From Ensifer sp. LCM 4579 (GTDB taxonomy: Bacteria > Pseudomonadota > Alphaproteobacteria > Rhizobiales > Rhizobiaceae), in contig NZ_MDDV01000003.1 of assembly GCF_001854885.1 (NCBI RefSeq), positions 247 to 64,246 of the forward strand: a DNA stretch of 64,000 nt, given 5' to 3'. The position numbers were made by a program, and so were the translations under genes. Below the pieces are notes generated by a model that saw only the letters and a program-made list of their open reading frames with translations, was not told the origin of the DNA and ran no database searches. This document shows, piece by piece, positions 44,312-54,224 of this stretch (position 1 is the first letter of the stretch; every line of letters begins with the position of its first letter).

Positions 44312-45151
44312 ATGGTCACTTACATCGAGGCCGGCGCGGCCCCTTACAAGAACACCGGCGCCATCCGTCTCTACGGGCCGGAAGGATTCGAAGGCATGCG
44401 CCAGGCCTGTCGGGTGACGGCGCGCTGCCTGGACGAACTCGTGACGCGTGTCCGGCCCGGCGTGACGACGGAAGAGATCGATCGCTTCGTGTTCGAATTC
44501 GGCATGGACCATGGTGCGCTGCCCGCCACGTTGAACTACCGCGGCTACACAAAGTCCTGCTGCACCTCCATCAACCACGTCGTCTGTCACGGCATTCCGA
44601 ACGACAAGCCGTTGCGCGAGGGAGACATCGTCAATATCGACGTCACCTATGTGGTCGACGGCTGGCACGGCGATTCGAGCCGGATGTATCCGGTCGGTGA
44701 GATCAAGCGCGCCGCCGAGCGGCTGCTCGAGGTGACGCATGAGTGCCTGATGCGCGGGATCGCCGCCGTGCGCCCCGGCGCGCGTACCGGCGCGATCGGC
44801 GAGGCGATCCAAAGCTATGCCGAAGCCGAGCGCTGCGCGGTCGTGCGCGATTTCTGCGGCCATGGCGTCGGTCGGCTGTTCCACGATGCGCCGAACATCC
44901 TGCACTATGGCAATGCCAATGAAGGGCCGGAGTTGAAGGAAGGCATGATCTTCACGATCGAGCCGATGATCAATATCGGCCGCCCGCATGTGAAGGTGCT
45001 GTCGGATGGCTGGACGGCAGTCACGCGCGACCGTTCCCTGTCGGCGCAGTACGAACACACGGTCGGCGTCACGGCGGATGGCTGCGAAGTCTTCACATTG
45101 TCGCCGGCCGGCCTGTTCAAGCCCGGCATCAAGGCACTGGGCACCGCGTGA
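44312..45151 (+). CDS. map: Type I methionine aminopeptidase
   Basis: A 279-residue metallopeptidase removing the initiator methionine. All five metal ligands are visible: Asp in [17 protein letters not shown] (two Asp), His in GHGVGRLFH, Glu in [10 protein letters not shown] and Glu in YEHTVGV. It follows sfsA after 28 bp and overlaps radC by four bases. Confidence 0.96.
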   Translation: MVTYIEAGAAPYKNTGAIRLYGPEGFEGMRQACRVTARCLDELVTRVRPGVTTEEIDRFVFEFGMDHGALPATLNYRGYTKSCCTSINHVVCHGIPNDKPLREGDIVNIDVTYVVDGWHGDSSRMYPVGEIKRAAERLLEVTHECLMRGIAAVRPGARTGAIGEAIQSYAEAERCAVVRDFCGHGVGRLFHDAPNILHYGNANEGPELKEGMIFTIEPMINIGRPHVKVLSDGWTAVTRDRSLSAQYEHTVGVTADGCEVFTLSPAGLFKPGIKALGTA

Positions 45152-45939
45152 CCAAGCCTCCGCCGCTCTTCGAAACGGAAGCATCGCCGCCCGTCGACGA
45201 GCGGCAGTTCTTCGCGCAGCAGAAGACGGGAAGACGGGAAAAGCCGCCGGCGCTCGGCGGCACCGCGGAGGCGCATTATCATGGCCACCGCGATCGCCTC
45301 AGAACCCGTTTCCGCGAACAGGGCGAATCGGCACTCGCGGACTACGAAATTCTCGAGCTCATTCTCTTTCGGCTGATCCCCCGCCGCGATACCAAGCCGA
45401 TCGCCAAGGCTCTGCTCGCCCGCTTCGGTACGCTTTCGGCCGTCTTCGGCGCGCCTCAGCACCTGTTGCAGGAGGTCAAAGGGATTGGCGAAACGGTAGC
45501 GCTCGACCTGAAACTCATCGCGACCACGGCTCAGCGGCTGTTGAAGAGCGAACTGCGCAACAAGCAGGTTCTTTCCTCATGGAGCGCGGTGATCGATTAC
45601 TGCCATGCCGCCATGGCGCATGAAACGAAGGAACAGTTCCGCATTCTGTTTCTCGACAAGCGCAATGCGCTGATCGCCGACGAGGTGCAGCAGCAAGGCA
45701 CGATCGACCATACGCCGGTCTATCCGCGGGAGGTGGTCAAACGGGCGCTGGAGCTTTCTGCTACAGCTTTGATCTTAGTGCACAACCATCCTTCCGGCGA
45801 TCCGACGCCCTCGCGTGCGGACATCGACATGACGAAGTTGATCTCGGACGCCGCCAAGCCGCTCGGCATCACCGTCCACGACCACATCATCATCGGCAAG
45901 GACGGCCATGTCAGCATGAAGGGGCAGCGGCTTTTCTGA
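45148..45939 (+). CDS. radC: RadC family (JAB/MPN domain) protein
   Basis: A 263-residue protein with an N-terminal helix-hairpin-helix part ([21 protein letters not shown]) and a JAB/MPN metalloprotease-like domain with the JAMM signature [16 protein letters not shown]. Despite the name, a repair role is doubtful. Start GTG overlaps the map stop (GTGA), indicating coupling. Convergent with corA, 12 bp apart. Confidence 0.93.
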   Translation: MTKPPPLFETEASPPVDERQFFAQQKTGRREKPPALGGTAEAHYHGHRDRLRTRFREQGESALADYEILELILFRLIPRRDTKPIAKALLARFGTLSAVFGAPQHLLQEVKGIGETVALDLKLIATTAQRLLKSELRNKQVLSSWSAVIDYCHAAMAHETKEQFRILFLDKRNALIADEVQQQGTIDHTPVYPREVVKRALELSATALILVHNHPSGDPTPSRADIDMTKLISDAAKPLGITVHDHIIIGKDGHVSMKGQRLF

Positions 45940-45951
45940 ACCGCCTTGCGC

Positions 45952-47010
45952 TCAAAGCCACCGGGCCCGCCGGAACAATCGATAAAGCGTGATGCATAGC
46001 GCGAAGATGATCGCCAGAACGATGAAATAAGCGTAACGGAACTTCAGTTCCGGCATTTCCTCGAAATTCATGCCGTAGATGCCGGCAACCGCCGTCGGTA
46101 CCGCAAGTATAGCGGCCCAGGAGGCCAGCTTGCGTGATATCTCCGTCTGCTCCGATTGTCCGATCATGAGACTCGCCTCGAAGGTGAAGGCGAGGACCTC
46201 GCGAAGCGCATCGATATCCTCCTGAACCCGGCGCACGTGATCCGTGACATCACGGAACAGGGGCTGCATCGCAGCCTCCATACCGGGCAGTTCCAGATGC
46301 TCGTGTCGCCGGCAGACGTCCACCAGCGGAACGACGGCATTGCGAAGGCGAAGCAGGTTCCGCCGCAACATGTACAGGTGCTCGATGTCGGCCTTGGCCA
46401 ACCGGTCACGCAACAGGCGGTCTTCCAGCGCTTCCACCTCGTCATGAATTGCTTCGACGACCGGCATATAGTTATCGACGATGAAGTCGAGGATCGAATA
46501 GAGGATATAGTGCTCGCCGTGCGCGAGAGCCGTCGGCGAGGCTTCGCAGCGCTGTCTCACCGCCATGTATGACGTCGAGGGACCGTGGCGGACGGAGACG
46601 ACATAGCCGCGTCCGACGAAAAGGTGGGTTTCGCCGAATGCAATCTCCTCGCCCGTCATGTGCGCCGTGCGCGCCACGACGAACATCGCGTCGCCATAAA
46701 TTTCGAGCTTCGGACGCTGATGGGCTTTGCCAGCGTCTTCGATGGCGAGGTCGTTGAGGTCGAATTCCGATTGCACCTGGCTTAGAAGTTCCCGGTCCGG
46801 CTCGTGCAGGCCGATCCAGATCACCACACCCTCGCGATTGCGCCACTCTCCGGCCTCTTCGATCCGGATTTCGCGCAGCCGGTGCCCGTGCCGATAGACG
46901 GCTGCCGCGATCACGCCGGGTCGATGGCTCGCCGCATCCGCCTGCCCGTCTATAGCGGCAGGGCCGCGCCGCGCCGATGCATCGCCACCTTTCGTCCACT
47001 CGAGCGCCAT
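45952..47010 (-). CDS. corA: CorA-family divalent cation transporter
   Basis: A 352-residue magnesium/cobalt channel: large cytoplasmic alpha/beta part with long helices, then two C-terminal membrane helices around the hallmark YGMNFEEMPEL loop. The ATG at 47008-47010 follows GGGAGAAG; a longer frame to 47154 is unlikely. Basic C-terminus RLFRRARWL. Confidence 0.93.
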   Translation of the reverse strand: MALEWTKGGDASARRGPAAIDGQADAASHRPGVIAAAVYRHGHRLREIRIEEAGEWRNREGVVIWIGLHEPDRELLSQVQSEFDLNDLAIEDAGKAHQRPKLEIYGDAMFVVARTAHMTGEEIAFGETHLFVGRGYVVSVRHGPSTSYMAVRQRCEASPTALAHGEHYILYSILDFIVDNYMPVVEAIHDEVEALEDRLLRDRLAKADIEHLYMLRRNLLRLRNAVVPLVDVCRRHEHLELPGMEAAMQPLFRDVTDHVRRVQEDIDALREVLAFTFEASLMIGQSEQTEISRKLASWAAILAVPTAVAGIYGMNFEEMPELKFRYAYFIVLAIIFALCITLYRLFRRARWL

Positions 47011-47384
47011 GCTGACACTTCTCCCGCTTCCGCCCGGGCAGCATAATCGCATTTCGGTTGGGACGCATCCAGAACAGATGATTACGGCATTCAACATCAG
47101 CCGAACATGGATTGACGCTATAGCTTGGGCCGCGCGAAATATGCCGCATCGCACAAACGATTCTCTGGCGCCCGGCAGCGCCGCGCCTCTTATCAGATGC
47201 GCAAAGGTCGCCGCGGCGCGTCGAGTCGGTGTATGTCCTTAAATCAACGGCGATTTAAGGAGAAATGCGATAAGAGCGGGATGAGCTCAGACGCGTTCGC
47301 GCCACCGCTCTGACCGTTGGTTTGCCGCATTTGTGCGATGTCAGGTGGCTCACCCGACTACATAAGGCTCTAGGGGAAGCGTTC
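47011..47384. other. 374-bp divergent region between corA and sthA
   Basis: No gene. It holds a module 2 stem-loop at about 47188-47222 (GCGCCGCGCCTCTTATCAG, ATGCGCAAAGGTCGC), a perfect inverted repeat at 47237-47260 and the sthA ribosome site AGGGGAAG. Confidence 0.6.
47237..47260. promoter_or_regulatory. CCTTAAATC-N6-GATTTAAGG inverted repeat before sthA
   Basis: A perfect 9-bp inverted repeat with a six-base spacer 125 bp upstream of sthA. Could be an operator or an RNA hairpin. Confidence 0.45.
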
Positions 47385-48788
47385 ATGACCCAATTCGATC
47401 TCATCGTCGTCGGCAGCGGACCAGCCGGTCGCAGAGGCGCCATTCAGGCTGCCAAGCTCGGCAAGAAGGTGCTCGTCATCGAGCAAGGCAAGCGCGTCGG
47501 CGGCGTCTCCGTCCACACCGGGACGATCCCCTCCAAGACGTTGCGGGAGACCGCGCTCAATCTCTCCGGCTGGCGCGAGCGGGGCTTTTACGGCCGCTCC
47601 TATCGGGTGAAGCAGGAAATCAGCGCCGAGGATCTGCGCCGCCGCCTGATCATCACGCTCAACCACGAGGTCGAGGTGCTGGAACATCAGTTTGCCCGAA
47701 ACCGCGTCCAGCACATCCGCGGAAGAGCAAGCTTCGTCGCCCCGTCCACGCTCGAAATCACCAAGGACGACGGGGAAAACCTCCTCGTCACCGGCGCCGG
47801 CATTCTGCTTGCCGTCGGCACGAAACCATTCCGCCCCGACTATATGCCCTTCGACGGCAAGACCGTCGTCGATAGCGACGAGCTGCTCGAGATCAAGGAA
47901 TTGCCGCGATCGCTCGTCGTGATTGGCGCTGGCGTGATCGGCATCGAATATGCAACCATCTTCAGTGCCCTCGATACGCAGGTCACGGTGGTCGATCCCA
48001 AGGGCACGATGCTCGACTTCATCGACAAGGAGATCGTCGAAGATTTCACCTACCAGCTGCGCGATCGCAGCATGAAACTCTGCCTCGGGCAGAAGGCTGA
48101 AAAGGTCGAGCGGCTCGATAGCGGCAAGGTTGCGCTTACACTCGACAACGGCCGCAGGATCACGACCGACATGGTTCTGTTTGCCGCTGGACGGATGGGA
48201 GCGACCGATGCGCTCAATCTTCCGGCCGCAGGTCTCGAGGCCGACGGCCGGGGACGCCTGAAGGTCAACCCCGAAACCTTTGAGACGGCCGTGCCGAATA
48301 TCTTTGCCGCGGGTGATGTCGTCGGCTTTCCAAGCCTCGCCTCGACCTCGATGGAACAGGGGCGCGTCGCCGCACGCGTTGCCGTCGGCGCCATTGCCAA
48401 GGAGCCGCAGAAATATTTTCCCTATGGGATCTACGCGGTGCCGGAAATCTCCACCTGCGGTCTTTCCGAAGAGGAGGTCAAGGAACGCGGCATCCCCTAT
48501 GAATGCGGCATCGCCCGATTCCGGGAGACCTCCCGCGGCCACATCATGGGGCTCGATGCCGGCCTCTTGAAGATGATCTTCTCGCTGAAGACCCGCCGCC
48601 TCCTCGGGGTGCACATCATCGGCGAAGGCGCGACCGAACTCGTGCATATCGGCCAGGCGGTGCTGAACCTGAAGGGCACCGTCGAATATTTCGTCGAGAA
48701 CACCTTCAATTATCCGACGCTCGCCGAAGCTTACAAGATCGCCGGGCTCGATGCCTGGAACCGGATGGGTGAGATCAAAGTGGGTTAA
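47385..48788 (+). CDS. sthA: Soluble pyridine nucleotide transhydrogenase
   Basis: A 467-residue flavoprotein that moves reducing equivalents between NADPH and NADH. FAD motif VVGSGPAGRRGAIQAAKLG at the N-terminus; the active-site loop reads GGVSVHTGTIPSKTLRE, lacking the CxxxxC pair of disulfide reductases as expected for SthA. NAD fold VIGAGVIGIEYATIFSAL, second FAD motif FAAGDVVGFPSLAS, dimer domain with NYPTLAEAYKIAG. ATG follows AGGGGAAGCGTTC. Confidence 0.95.
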   Translation: MTQFDLIVVGSGPAGRRGAIQAAKLGKKVLVIEQGKRVGGVSVHTGTIPSKTLRETALNLSGWRERGFYGRSYRVKQEISAEDLRRRLIITLNHEVEVLEHQFARNRVQHIRGRASFVAPSTLEITKDDGENLLVTGAGILLAVGTKPFRPDYMPFDGKTVVDSDELLEIKELPRSLVVIGAGVIGIEYATIFSALDTQVTVVDPKGTMLDFIDKEIVEDFTYQLRDRSMKLCLGQKAEKVERLDSGKVALTLDNGRRITTDMVLFAAGRMGATDALNLPAAGLEADGRGRLKVNPETFETAVPNIFAAGDVVGFPSLASTSMEQGRVAARVAVGAIAKEPQKYFPYGIYAVPEISTCGLSEEEVKERGIPYECGIARFRETSRGHIMGLDAGLLKMIFSLKTRRLLGVHIIGEGATELVHIGQAVLNLKGTVEYFVENTFNYPTLAEAYKIAGLDAWNRMGEIKVG

Positions 48789-48869
48789 GGTTCAGTCAGG
48801 TGGACGCACCTGACGACGCTGTGGCGACCTGCCGATAGACCAGCCCGCTGCAGTTCCTCCGGCATTTCG

Positions 48870-48893
48870 GCCGCCGCTCCGGCGGCTTTCTTT
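48870..48893 (+). terminator. Terminator of sthA
   Basis: GCCGCCG-CTC-CGGCGGC followed by TTTCTTT, about 80 bp after the sthA stop. Confidence 0.8.
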
Positions 48894-48930
48894 GTGCGGG
48901 CCGACGCGACGCATCAATGCCTCGAATCAG

Positions 48931-48954
48931 AAAGGCCGCCCGGAGGCGGCCTTT
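48931..48954 (-). terminator. Terminator of tig
   Basis: AAAGGCCGCC-CGGA-GGCGGCCTTT, 23 bp beyond the tig stop; nearly symmetrical and possibly bidirectional. Confidence 0.8.
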
Positions 48955-48976
48955 GCATCCTTGCCGAAGATGCCGA

Positions 48977-50461
48977 TCACTCGGCGCTTTCGTCCGCGGC
49001 CTTCTTCTTGGCCGAGGCCTTCTTCTTCGGAGCGGCAGCCTCGTCGCCTTCGGCAGCCTCGGCCTTGGCGGCCGCCTTCTTCTTGGCAGGCGCCTTCTTG
49101 GCGGCCGGCTTTTCCTCCGCCTCGTCGTCAGCCATCAGATCTTCCTTGGAAACCGTCTTGTCGGTCACCGAGATTTCCGAAAGCAGGTGATCGACGACCT
49201 TTTCTTCGAAGATCGGTGCGCGCAGCGAAGCGGCGGCGCCGGGCGTGTTCTTGAAGTAATCGTAGATCTGCTTTTCCTGGCCCGGGAACTGGCGCAGCTG
49301 CTCGAACAGCGAGCGCTGCATCTCCTCGTCGCTGACCTGAACGCCTGCCTTTTCGCCGATTTCCGAGAGGACCAGGCCGAGGCGGACGCGGCGTTCCGCG
49401 AGCTTGCGGTACTCGGTGCGTGCTTCCTCTTCCGTCGTGTCTTCATCGGCGAAGGTCTTGCCGGCCTGCTGCAGGTCGGTGTTGATCTGGCGCCAGATGT
49501 TCTCGAACTCGGCATCGACGAGACGCTCCGGCGTTTCGAACTGATAGAGCTCGTCGAGCTGGTCGAGCAGCTGGCGCTTGACCTTCTGCCGGGTAACCGA
49601 GCCGTACTGGCTCTCGATCTGGCCGCGGACGATCTCCTTCAGCTTGTCGGCCGATTCCAGACCGAGCTTGGTGGCGAGCTCGTCATTGATCTCGATCGGA
49701 GCCGCGGCGGCGACGTCCTTCACGGTGACGTCGAAGGTTGCTTCCTTGCCGGCAAGATTGGCTGCCGGGTAATCGGCCGGGAAGGTGACGGTGATGGTCT
49801 TCTCGTCGCCCGCCTTGGCGCCGACGAGTTGCTCTTCGAAGCCCGGGATGAAGCGGTTGGAACCGAGCACCAGCTCGGCATCCTCGTCCTTGCCACCGTC
49901 GAAGGCGACGCCGTCGACCTTGCCGAGATAATCGATGGTGACGCGATCGCCGTTCTCCGCCTTGCCCTTCTTGGACTCATAGGTGCGGGCGCTCTCGGCG
50001 ATGCGGAGGATCTGTTCGTTGATCTCGTCCTCGCCGATTTCCACGACTTCGCGGGTCACATTGATGCCGCTGACATCCTTGAGCTCGATCGCCGGGATGA
50101 TCTCGTAGGCGACGGTGAACTCGAAATCCGCTTCGGCCTTGAGGATCTTGTCGGCTTCGGCCTCGTCCTCGGTCATGGCGATTTCCGGCTGCGTGGCCGA
50201 CTTCTCGCCGCGATCCGTCAGGATTTCGGTCGGCTTTTCGCGCACGAGCTCGTTGACGAGATCGGCCATGATCGACTTGCCGTAGACCTTCTTCAGATGC
50301 GCGACCGGCACCTTGCCCGGGCGGAAGCCGTTGATGCGGATACGGTCCTTCACCTCAGCCAGACGCTCGTTCATCCGAGCTTGCATTTCGTCGGCCGGAA
50401 TCACGACCTTGAGTTCGCGCTTCAGCCCTTGAGCGAGCGTTTCGATAACCTGCATGTTCAA
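48977..50461 (-). CDS. tig: Trigger factor
   Basis: A 494-residue ribosome-associated chaperone and prolyl isomerase. N-terminal ribosome-binding domain with [22 protein letters not shown] (signature loop), FKBP-type domain about 160-245 ([14 protein letters not shown]), and a long helical C-terminal arm. The last about 55 residues form a Lys/Ala-rich tail ([18 protein letters not shown]), an extension beyond the canonical protein and resembling histone-H1-like tails. Confidence 0.95.
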   Translation of the reverse strand: MNMQVIETLAQGLKRELKVVIPADEMQARMNERLAEVKDRIRINGFRPGKVPVAHLKKVYGKSIMADLVNELVREKPTEILTDRGEKSATQPEIAMTEDEAEADKILKAEADFEFTVAYEIIPAIELKDVSGINVTREVVEIGEDEINEQILRIAESARTYESKKGKAENGDRVTIDYLGKVDGVAFDGGKDEDAELVLGSNRFIPGFEEQLVGAKAGDEKTITVTFPADYPAANLAGKEATFDVTVKDVAAAAPIEINDELATKLGLESADKLKEIVRGQIESQYGSVTRQKVKRQLLDQLDELYQFETPERLVDAEFENIWRQINTDLQQAGKTFADEDTTEEEARTEYRKLAERRVRLGLVLSEIGEKAGVQVSDEEMQRSLFEQLRQFPGQEKQIYDYFKNTPGAAASLRAPIFEEKVVDHLLSEISVTDKTVSKEDLMADDEAEEKPAAKKAPAKKKAAAKAEAAEGDEAAAPKKKASAKKKAADESAE

Positions 50462-50906
50462 ACCTTCACTTCACGTTGACAGCGCTCTTGCCCCATAAGG
50501 CCTGGCGAGCACTTGAACCGATCCATTTGCCGGGAGTGGCTTTACGCAATTCCGGAACCGTTTTGCAAGCAAAATGCCACTTGCCTGCCCTCCTCACCGT
50601 CGAATGCCGATATATGGCTCAGATATCGTCCCGGCCGCTGGAGAACTTGCCATCTCCCTGCCACAACGCGCCAACCCGGAACGCCGGCGCCGGCATGCCA
50701 ACGCTGCCATGCACGGCACAGTTCGCGGCGTGTCACGGCCGCCAAATACACCCGTTGGCCTGCGAATGGCAAGCATTTCCGGCATGACCGAACGGTTGAA
50801 GTCGCAATTCTCTCCAAGGCGCCCTGCGCCAGTCGAAAGACGTGCCGGCCTCCGCCAGCCGCCCATCGGCAGCCGCTACAAGGCTTGCCAACAGGGCGGT
50901 CATTGT
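50462..50906. other. Region between tig and tRNA-Leu, no gene seen
   Basis: Contains the tig promoter on the minus strand. Overlapping short frames on both strands lack ribosome sites and family resemblance. Confidence 0.5.
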
Positions 50907-50912
50907 TCTACA
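50884..50912 (+). promoter_or_regulatory. Promoter of tRNA-Leu
   Basis: CTTGCC and TCTACA separated by 17 bp, ending 21 bp before the tRNA. Confidence 0.5.
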
Positions 50913-50933
50913 GGCTTGAGCAACACCTTGCCT

Positions 50934-51016
50934 GCCCGGTTGGTGGAATTGGTAGACACACTTGGTTTAGGTCCAAGCGCGCGAGCATGGGGGTTCGAGT
51001 CCCTCACCGGGCACCA
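50934..51016 (+). tRNA. tRNA-Leu (anticodon UAG)
   Basis: Acceptor GCCCGGT with ACCGGGC, anticodon loop TTTAGGT, an extra variable arm, T loop GTTCGAGTC and encoded CCA. Confidence 0.96.
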
Positions 51017-51264
51017 TTTTTTTATAGAAGCTGAGAACTGAGGCATCGCCCGGGCACCTTTGGTCGGCAGCCGCCCGAGATGCCCCCTGCCGGCCGCCCT
51101 GACAACGTTCTGCGCAGAGCGCATATCTTCCATGTCGATATTGCACTGCACAATTCAGTTTGCGGTCACTATATTGGAACCATCGAAGGCGACCGAGGTT
51201 ATGAGCCAGGGAGCCGCGGATTGGTCTCCCGTCAAGCGATAAGACCCGAGCATGAAGCTCGAAG

Positions 51265-51389
51265 GAATTCGACGCGACGTCATCCTCCTCCCGGCGTCGC
51301 ATCGATAAGATTGGCAACACTCCTCCTCCCGGTTGCCAATCGCCTATATGGCGCCCGCCGGACCTCCTCCCCCGGCGGGCGTTATTTTT
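51265..51389 (+). ncRNA. Trans-acting sRNA of alpha-r14/NfeR1 type, copy 1
   Basis: Three consecutive hairpins each display a CCTCCTCCC-type loop: GCGACG/CGTCGC around 51275-51300; GATTGGCAAC/GTTGCCAATC at 51309-51331; and a terminator stem GCCCGCCGG/CCGGCGGGC with GTTATTTTT at 51353-51389. Unpaired anti-Shine-Dalgarno motifs are the hallmark of the rhizobial alpha-r14 (NfeR1) family, which base-pairs with ribosome sites of transporter mRNAs. Its place beside tRNA-Leu and DUF1127 genes also agrees with my memory of that locus. The 5' end is estimated. Confidence 0.8.
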
Positions 51390-51540
51390 GCACCTGCGAA
51401 TGTCGATCTCCCCTTCCCGCCGCCAGTTACCCGAATGCACAATATCGGAGCAGGAGAATACGTCATTGGTATGCGATTGGCGCATAGGTGCCATTCAACC
51501 TGCGCCCTACACAAATCAGGGGCTCGCGCCTATCTTCAAT

Positions 51541-51669
51541 CAACGATCGGGAAGCGCCCTCCTCCTCCCAGCGCTCCCGAGACGGATTGGCAACACTCCT
51601 CCTCCCGGTTGTCAATCAGGATAGGCAGCGCCCGCCGGACCTCCTCCCCCGGCCGGGCGTTGCTTTTTT
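51541..51669 (+). ncRNA. Trans-acting sRNA of alpha-r14/NfeR1 type, copy 2
   Basis: Same three-hairpin plan: GGGAAGCGC/GCGCTCCCG with a CCTCCTCCTCCC loop; GATTGGCAAC/GTTGTCAATC with CTCCTCCC; terminator stem with GACCTCCTCCCCC and GTTGCTTTTTT. Hairpins 2 and 3 are nearly identical to copy 1; hairpin 1 differs in its stem, so targets may differ. A CTATCTT hexamer at 51530-51536 is a possible -10 element. The 5' end is estimated. Confidence 0.8.
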
Positions 51670-51901
51670 GTTGCGTATCGAACGTCTTTCACGCCGTCAC
51701 TCGTCAGTGGGCGGGGCGGATATCCACCGCCCGGAACGGAAGAGCAAGGGGCAGGAAACGTCGGAAAGAGGGATGCAAAACGCGCATGGGTGCGATGCAG
51801 CATCGGCTCTGTTTTCGAAGTCCAAATCGATTATATTTCCAACCATGAGATGAGGGCCAGCAAGATAGAAAGCGCTGGCAAGACCTGGAAAGGATAGCAT
51901 C

Positions 51902-52045
51902 ATGAACTTCGCACGTTCTTTCAACAACTGGCGCAAGTATCGTCAGACCTGCACCGAACTCGGCCGCATGAGCGACCGCGAGTTGAACGACCTCGGCATC
52001 GGCCGCGCCGATATCCCCTACGTCGCGCGTCAGGCCGTCAAGTAA
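51902..52045 (+). CDS. DUF1127 small protein 1 (47 aa)
   Basis: A 47-residue arginine-rich protein, MNFARSFNNWRKYRQT followed by LGRMSDRELNDLGIGRADI, the complete DUF1127 signature. Ribosome site AAAGGAT. DUF1127 mini-proteins bind RNA or regulate phosphate/carbon metabolism in relatives and are induced by the LysR regulator VtlR/LsrB in Brucella (from memory). Confidence 0.9.
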   Translation: MNFARSFNNWRKYRQTCTELGRMSDRELNDLGIGRADIPYVARQAVK

Positions 52046-52052
52046 GCCCTTA

Positions 52053-52154
52053 GCGCATCGGCCCGAAAATCGTACCCGATCTTCGGAAAGCTCGATGCGC
52101 AGATCAAAAGAGTTACAGCGACCTTTGCGCGTGAAATGACGTGCGGCGCTGTAG
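52053..52154 (+). repeat. Rhizobial intergenic mosaic repeat, copy 4 (forward)
   Basis: GCGCATCGGCCCGAAAATCG and CCGATCTTCGG (module 1), then GCGACCTTTGCGCGTGA, AATGACGTGCGGCGCTGTAG (module 2). Same order and orientation as the copy at 2103. Confidence 0.75.
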
Positions 52155-52180
52155 TTTCTTCGCCGACAACGGCTTCGAAA

Positions 52181-52215
52181 AACGCCTACCGGCTCCTGCC
52201 GGCGGGCGTTTTTTC
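52181..52215 (+). terminator. Terminator between the two DUF1127 genes
   Basis: AACGCCTACCGGC-TCCT-GCCGGCGGGCGTT followed by TTTT. Confidence 0.8.
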
Positions 52216-52444
52216 TATCTCGCTCCCGTCAAAAAGATCAGCCGGTATCTCGCACCTGCGAAGGCTCGCAGATCCGCCCCCGGCGCGCCTCCCCGCGCCA
52301 TCCGGAAGCACCTGCGCGACATTTCCGAAAAAGCAAGCAAAGCAGTACCTTACGGCCAGAGCGGCATCATCCAGCCACGGAATTCCGATGATGCATTTTC
52401 GAGCGGCCGGGACCTTTGCACAGGAATTCGGCGATGCAGTGCAC

Positions 52445-52465
52445 AAATGCATAGCAGATGCATTT
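52445..52465. promoter_or_regulatory. AAATGCAT-N5-ATGCATTT inverted repeat, candidate operator
   Basis: A perfect 8-bp inverted repeat about 92 bp upstream of the second DUF1127 gene, flanked by further TGCA elements (GATGCAGTGCAC, TTTGCAC). A good candidate site for a LysR regulator such as VtlR/LsrB; the assignment is inference. Confidence 0.5.
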
Positions 52466-52557
52466 TCTTTGCACTCCATCTTCCCATTAGACAAGCGTAT
52501 AAGAACCTCAACGACGCAGACAATCACTGTCGCGAACAGATCTTGAGGAAAACGGCC

Positions 52558-52701
52558 ATGAACCCCATTCGCATCGCAAAAAGCTGGATCAACTACCGCC
52601 GCACCGTCGCCGAGTTGGGCGGCCTGTCGAACCACGCTCTCAACGACATCGGCATCACCCGCTACGATATCCGCAACATTGCGGCCCGCTCCTTCCGCTA
52701 A
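52558..52701 (+). CDS. DUF1127 small protein 2 (47 aa)
   Basis: A 47-residue paralogue of the preceding mini-protein: [16 protein letters not shown] then [19 protein letters not shown]. The ATG follows TTGAGGAAAACGGCC. An open frame continues far upstream but has no family support before this ATG. Confidence 0.9.
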   Translation: MNPIRIAKSWINYRRTVAELGGLSNHALNDIGITRYDIRNIAARSFR

Positions 52702-52730
52702 GTCGGAACCGAGCCTTCATATCCCCCAAG

Positions 52731-52758
52731 ACGGCGCCTTCGGGCGCCGTTTTCGTTT
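52731..52758 (+). terminator. Terminator after the second DUF1127 gene
   Basis: ACGGCGCC-TTCG-GGCGCCGT followed by TTTCGTTT. Confidence 0.85.
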
Positions 52759-52802
52759 CTTCGCAATTGGAACCGAGGGACGCCTATGGTAGGAAGCCGC
52801 GC

Positions 52803-54221
52803 ATGAATACGACTTCCTCCTCTCTTTCTCCCATCCATGTCATCGGCGGCGGGCTTGCCGGCTCCGAAGCCGCCTGGCAGATCGCCGAAGCCGGCGTGCC
52901 GGTCGTCTTGCATGAAATGCGCGGCGTGCGCGGCACCGACGCGCATAAGACCCACGGTCTCGCCGAACTCGTCTGTTCGAACTCCTTCCGCTCCGATGAC
53001 GCCACCAGCAATGCGGTTGGCGTGCTGCATGCCGAAATGCGCCTGGCGGGCTCGCTGATCATGCGCGCGGCCGACAGCAATCAGGTGCCGGCCGGCGGGG
53101 CGCTTGCCGTCGATCGCGAGGGCTTCTCCGCCGCCGTCAGTGCGGCGATCCAGGCCCACCCGCTGATCACGGTGCTGCGCGAAGAAATAACCGGCCTACC
53201 GCCGAGGGAGTGGGATCTCGCAATCATCGCCACCGGGCCGCTGACCGCCCCCGGTCTCGCAGAAGCAATCCGCCAGGAAACGGGCGCCGATGCGCTCGCC
53301 TTCTTCGACGCCATCGCCCCGATCGTCCATACCGAGACGATCGACATGGATATCTGCTGGCATCAATCGCGCTACGACAAAGTCGGCCCGGGCGGCACGG
53401 GCAAGGACTATATCAACTGCCCCATGACCGAGGAGCAGTACAATGCCTTCGTCGATGCGCTGCTTGCCAGCGATACGACCGGGTTCAAGGAATGGGAAGG
53501 CACGCCGTATTTCGACGGCTGCCTGCCGATCGAGGTCATGGCCGAGCGAGGGCGGGAAACGCTGCGTCACGGACCGATGAAGCCGATGGGCCTCACCAAT
53601 GCGCATAACCCCGGCGTCAAGCCCTATGCCGTCGTCCAGCTGCGCCAGGATAACACGCTCGGAACCCTCTATAACATGGTCGGCTTCCAGACGAAGCTGA
53701 AATACGGCGCCCAGACGGAGGTCTTCCGGATGATTCCGGGCCTAGAGAAGGCTGAATTCGCCAGGCTCGGCGGCCTGCACCGCAACACCTACATCAACTC
53801 GCCGACACTGCTCGACCGGTCGCTGGCACTGAAATCGCGCCCGGGCCTGCGCTTCGCCGGGCAGATCACCGGCTGCGAGGGCTATGTGGAGAGTGCGAGC
53901 ATCGGGCTGCTCGCGGGCCGCTTCGCCGCAGCGGAGCGCAAGGGTGAAGCACCGTCGTTGCCGCCGGCCACCACTGCCTTCGGCTCGCTCCTGAACCACA
54001 TCACAGGCGGCCACATCATTTCCGACGACGAGCCGGGCAAGCGCTCATTCCAGCCGATGAACGTCAATTTCGGGCTGTTCCCCCCTCTGGGGCCCGGCGC
54101 TCTGACCAAGCCCGAAGGAGCCAAGCGATTCCGCGGCAAGGAAAAGGCGCTGGCCAAGAAGCAGGCGACGGCGTCGCGCGCGCTCGCAGATTGCGCGGCC
54201 TGGCTCGGCGGAGCCTTTTGA
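52803..54221 (+). CDS. trmFO: tRNA (m5U54) methyltransferase TrmFO
   Basis: A 472-residue folate- and FAD-dependent enzyme that makes ribothymidine at position 54 of tRNAs. FAD fold [37 protein letters not shown], then [19 protein letters not shown], and the C-terminal [24 protein letters not shown]. The ATG at 52803 follows TAGGAAGCCGC. Confidence 0.96.
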   Translation: MNTTSSSLSPIHVIGGGLAGSEAAWQIAEAGVPVVLHEMRGVRGTDAHKTHGLAELVCSNSFRSDDATSNAVGVLHAEMRLAGSLIMRAADSNQVPAGGALAVDREGFSAAVSAAIQAHPLITVLREEITGLPPREWDLAIIATGPLTAPGLAEAIRQETGADALAFFDAIAPIVHTETIDMDICWHQSRYDKVGPGGTGKDYINCPMTEEQYNAFVDALLASDTTGFKEWEGTPYFDGCLPIEVMAERGRETLRHGPMKPMGLTNAHNPGVKPYAVVQLRQDNTLGTLYNMVGFQTKLKYGAQTEVFRMIPGLEKAEFARLGGLHRNTYINSPTLLDRSLALKSRPGLRFAGQITGCEGYVESASIGLLAGRFAAAERKGEAPSLPPATTAFGSLLNHITGGHIISDDEPGKRSFQPMNVNFGLFPPLGPGALTKPEGAKRFRGKEKALAKKQATASRALADCAAWLGGAF

Positions 54222-54224
54222 AGC

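Noticed and set aside
51301-51660. Repeated CTCCTCCC with regularly spaced hairpins, considered as a CRISPR array
   Set aside because: Only six motif copies in hairpin loops of two RNA units, with terminators; no uniform direct repeats or spacers and no cas genes.
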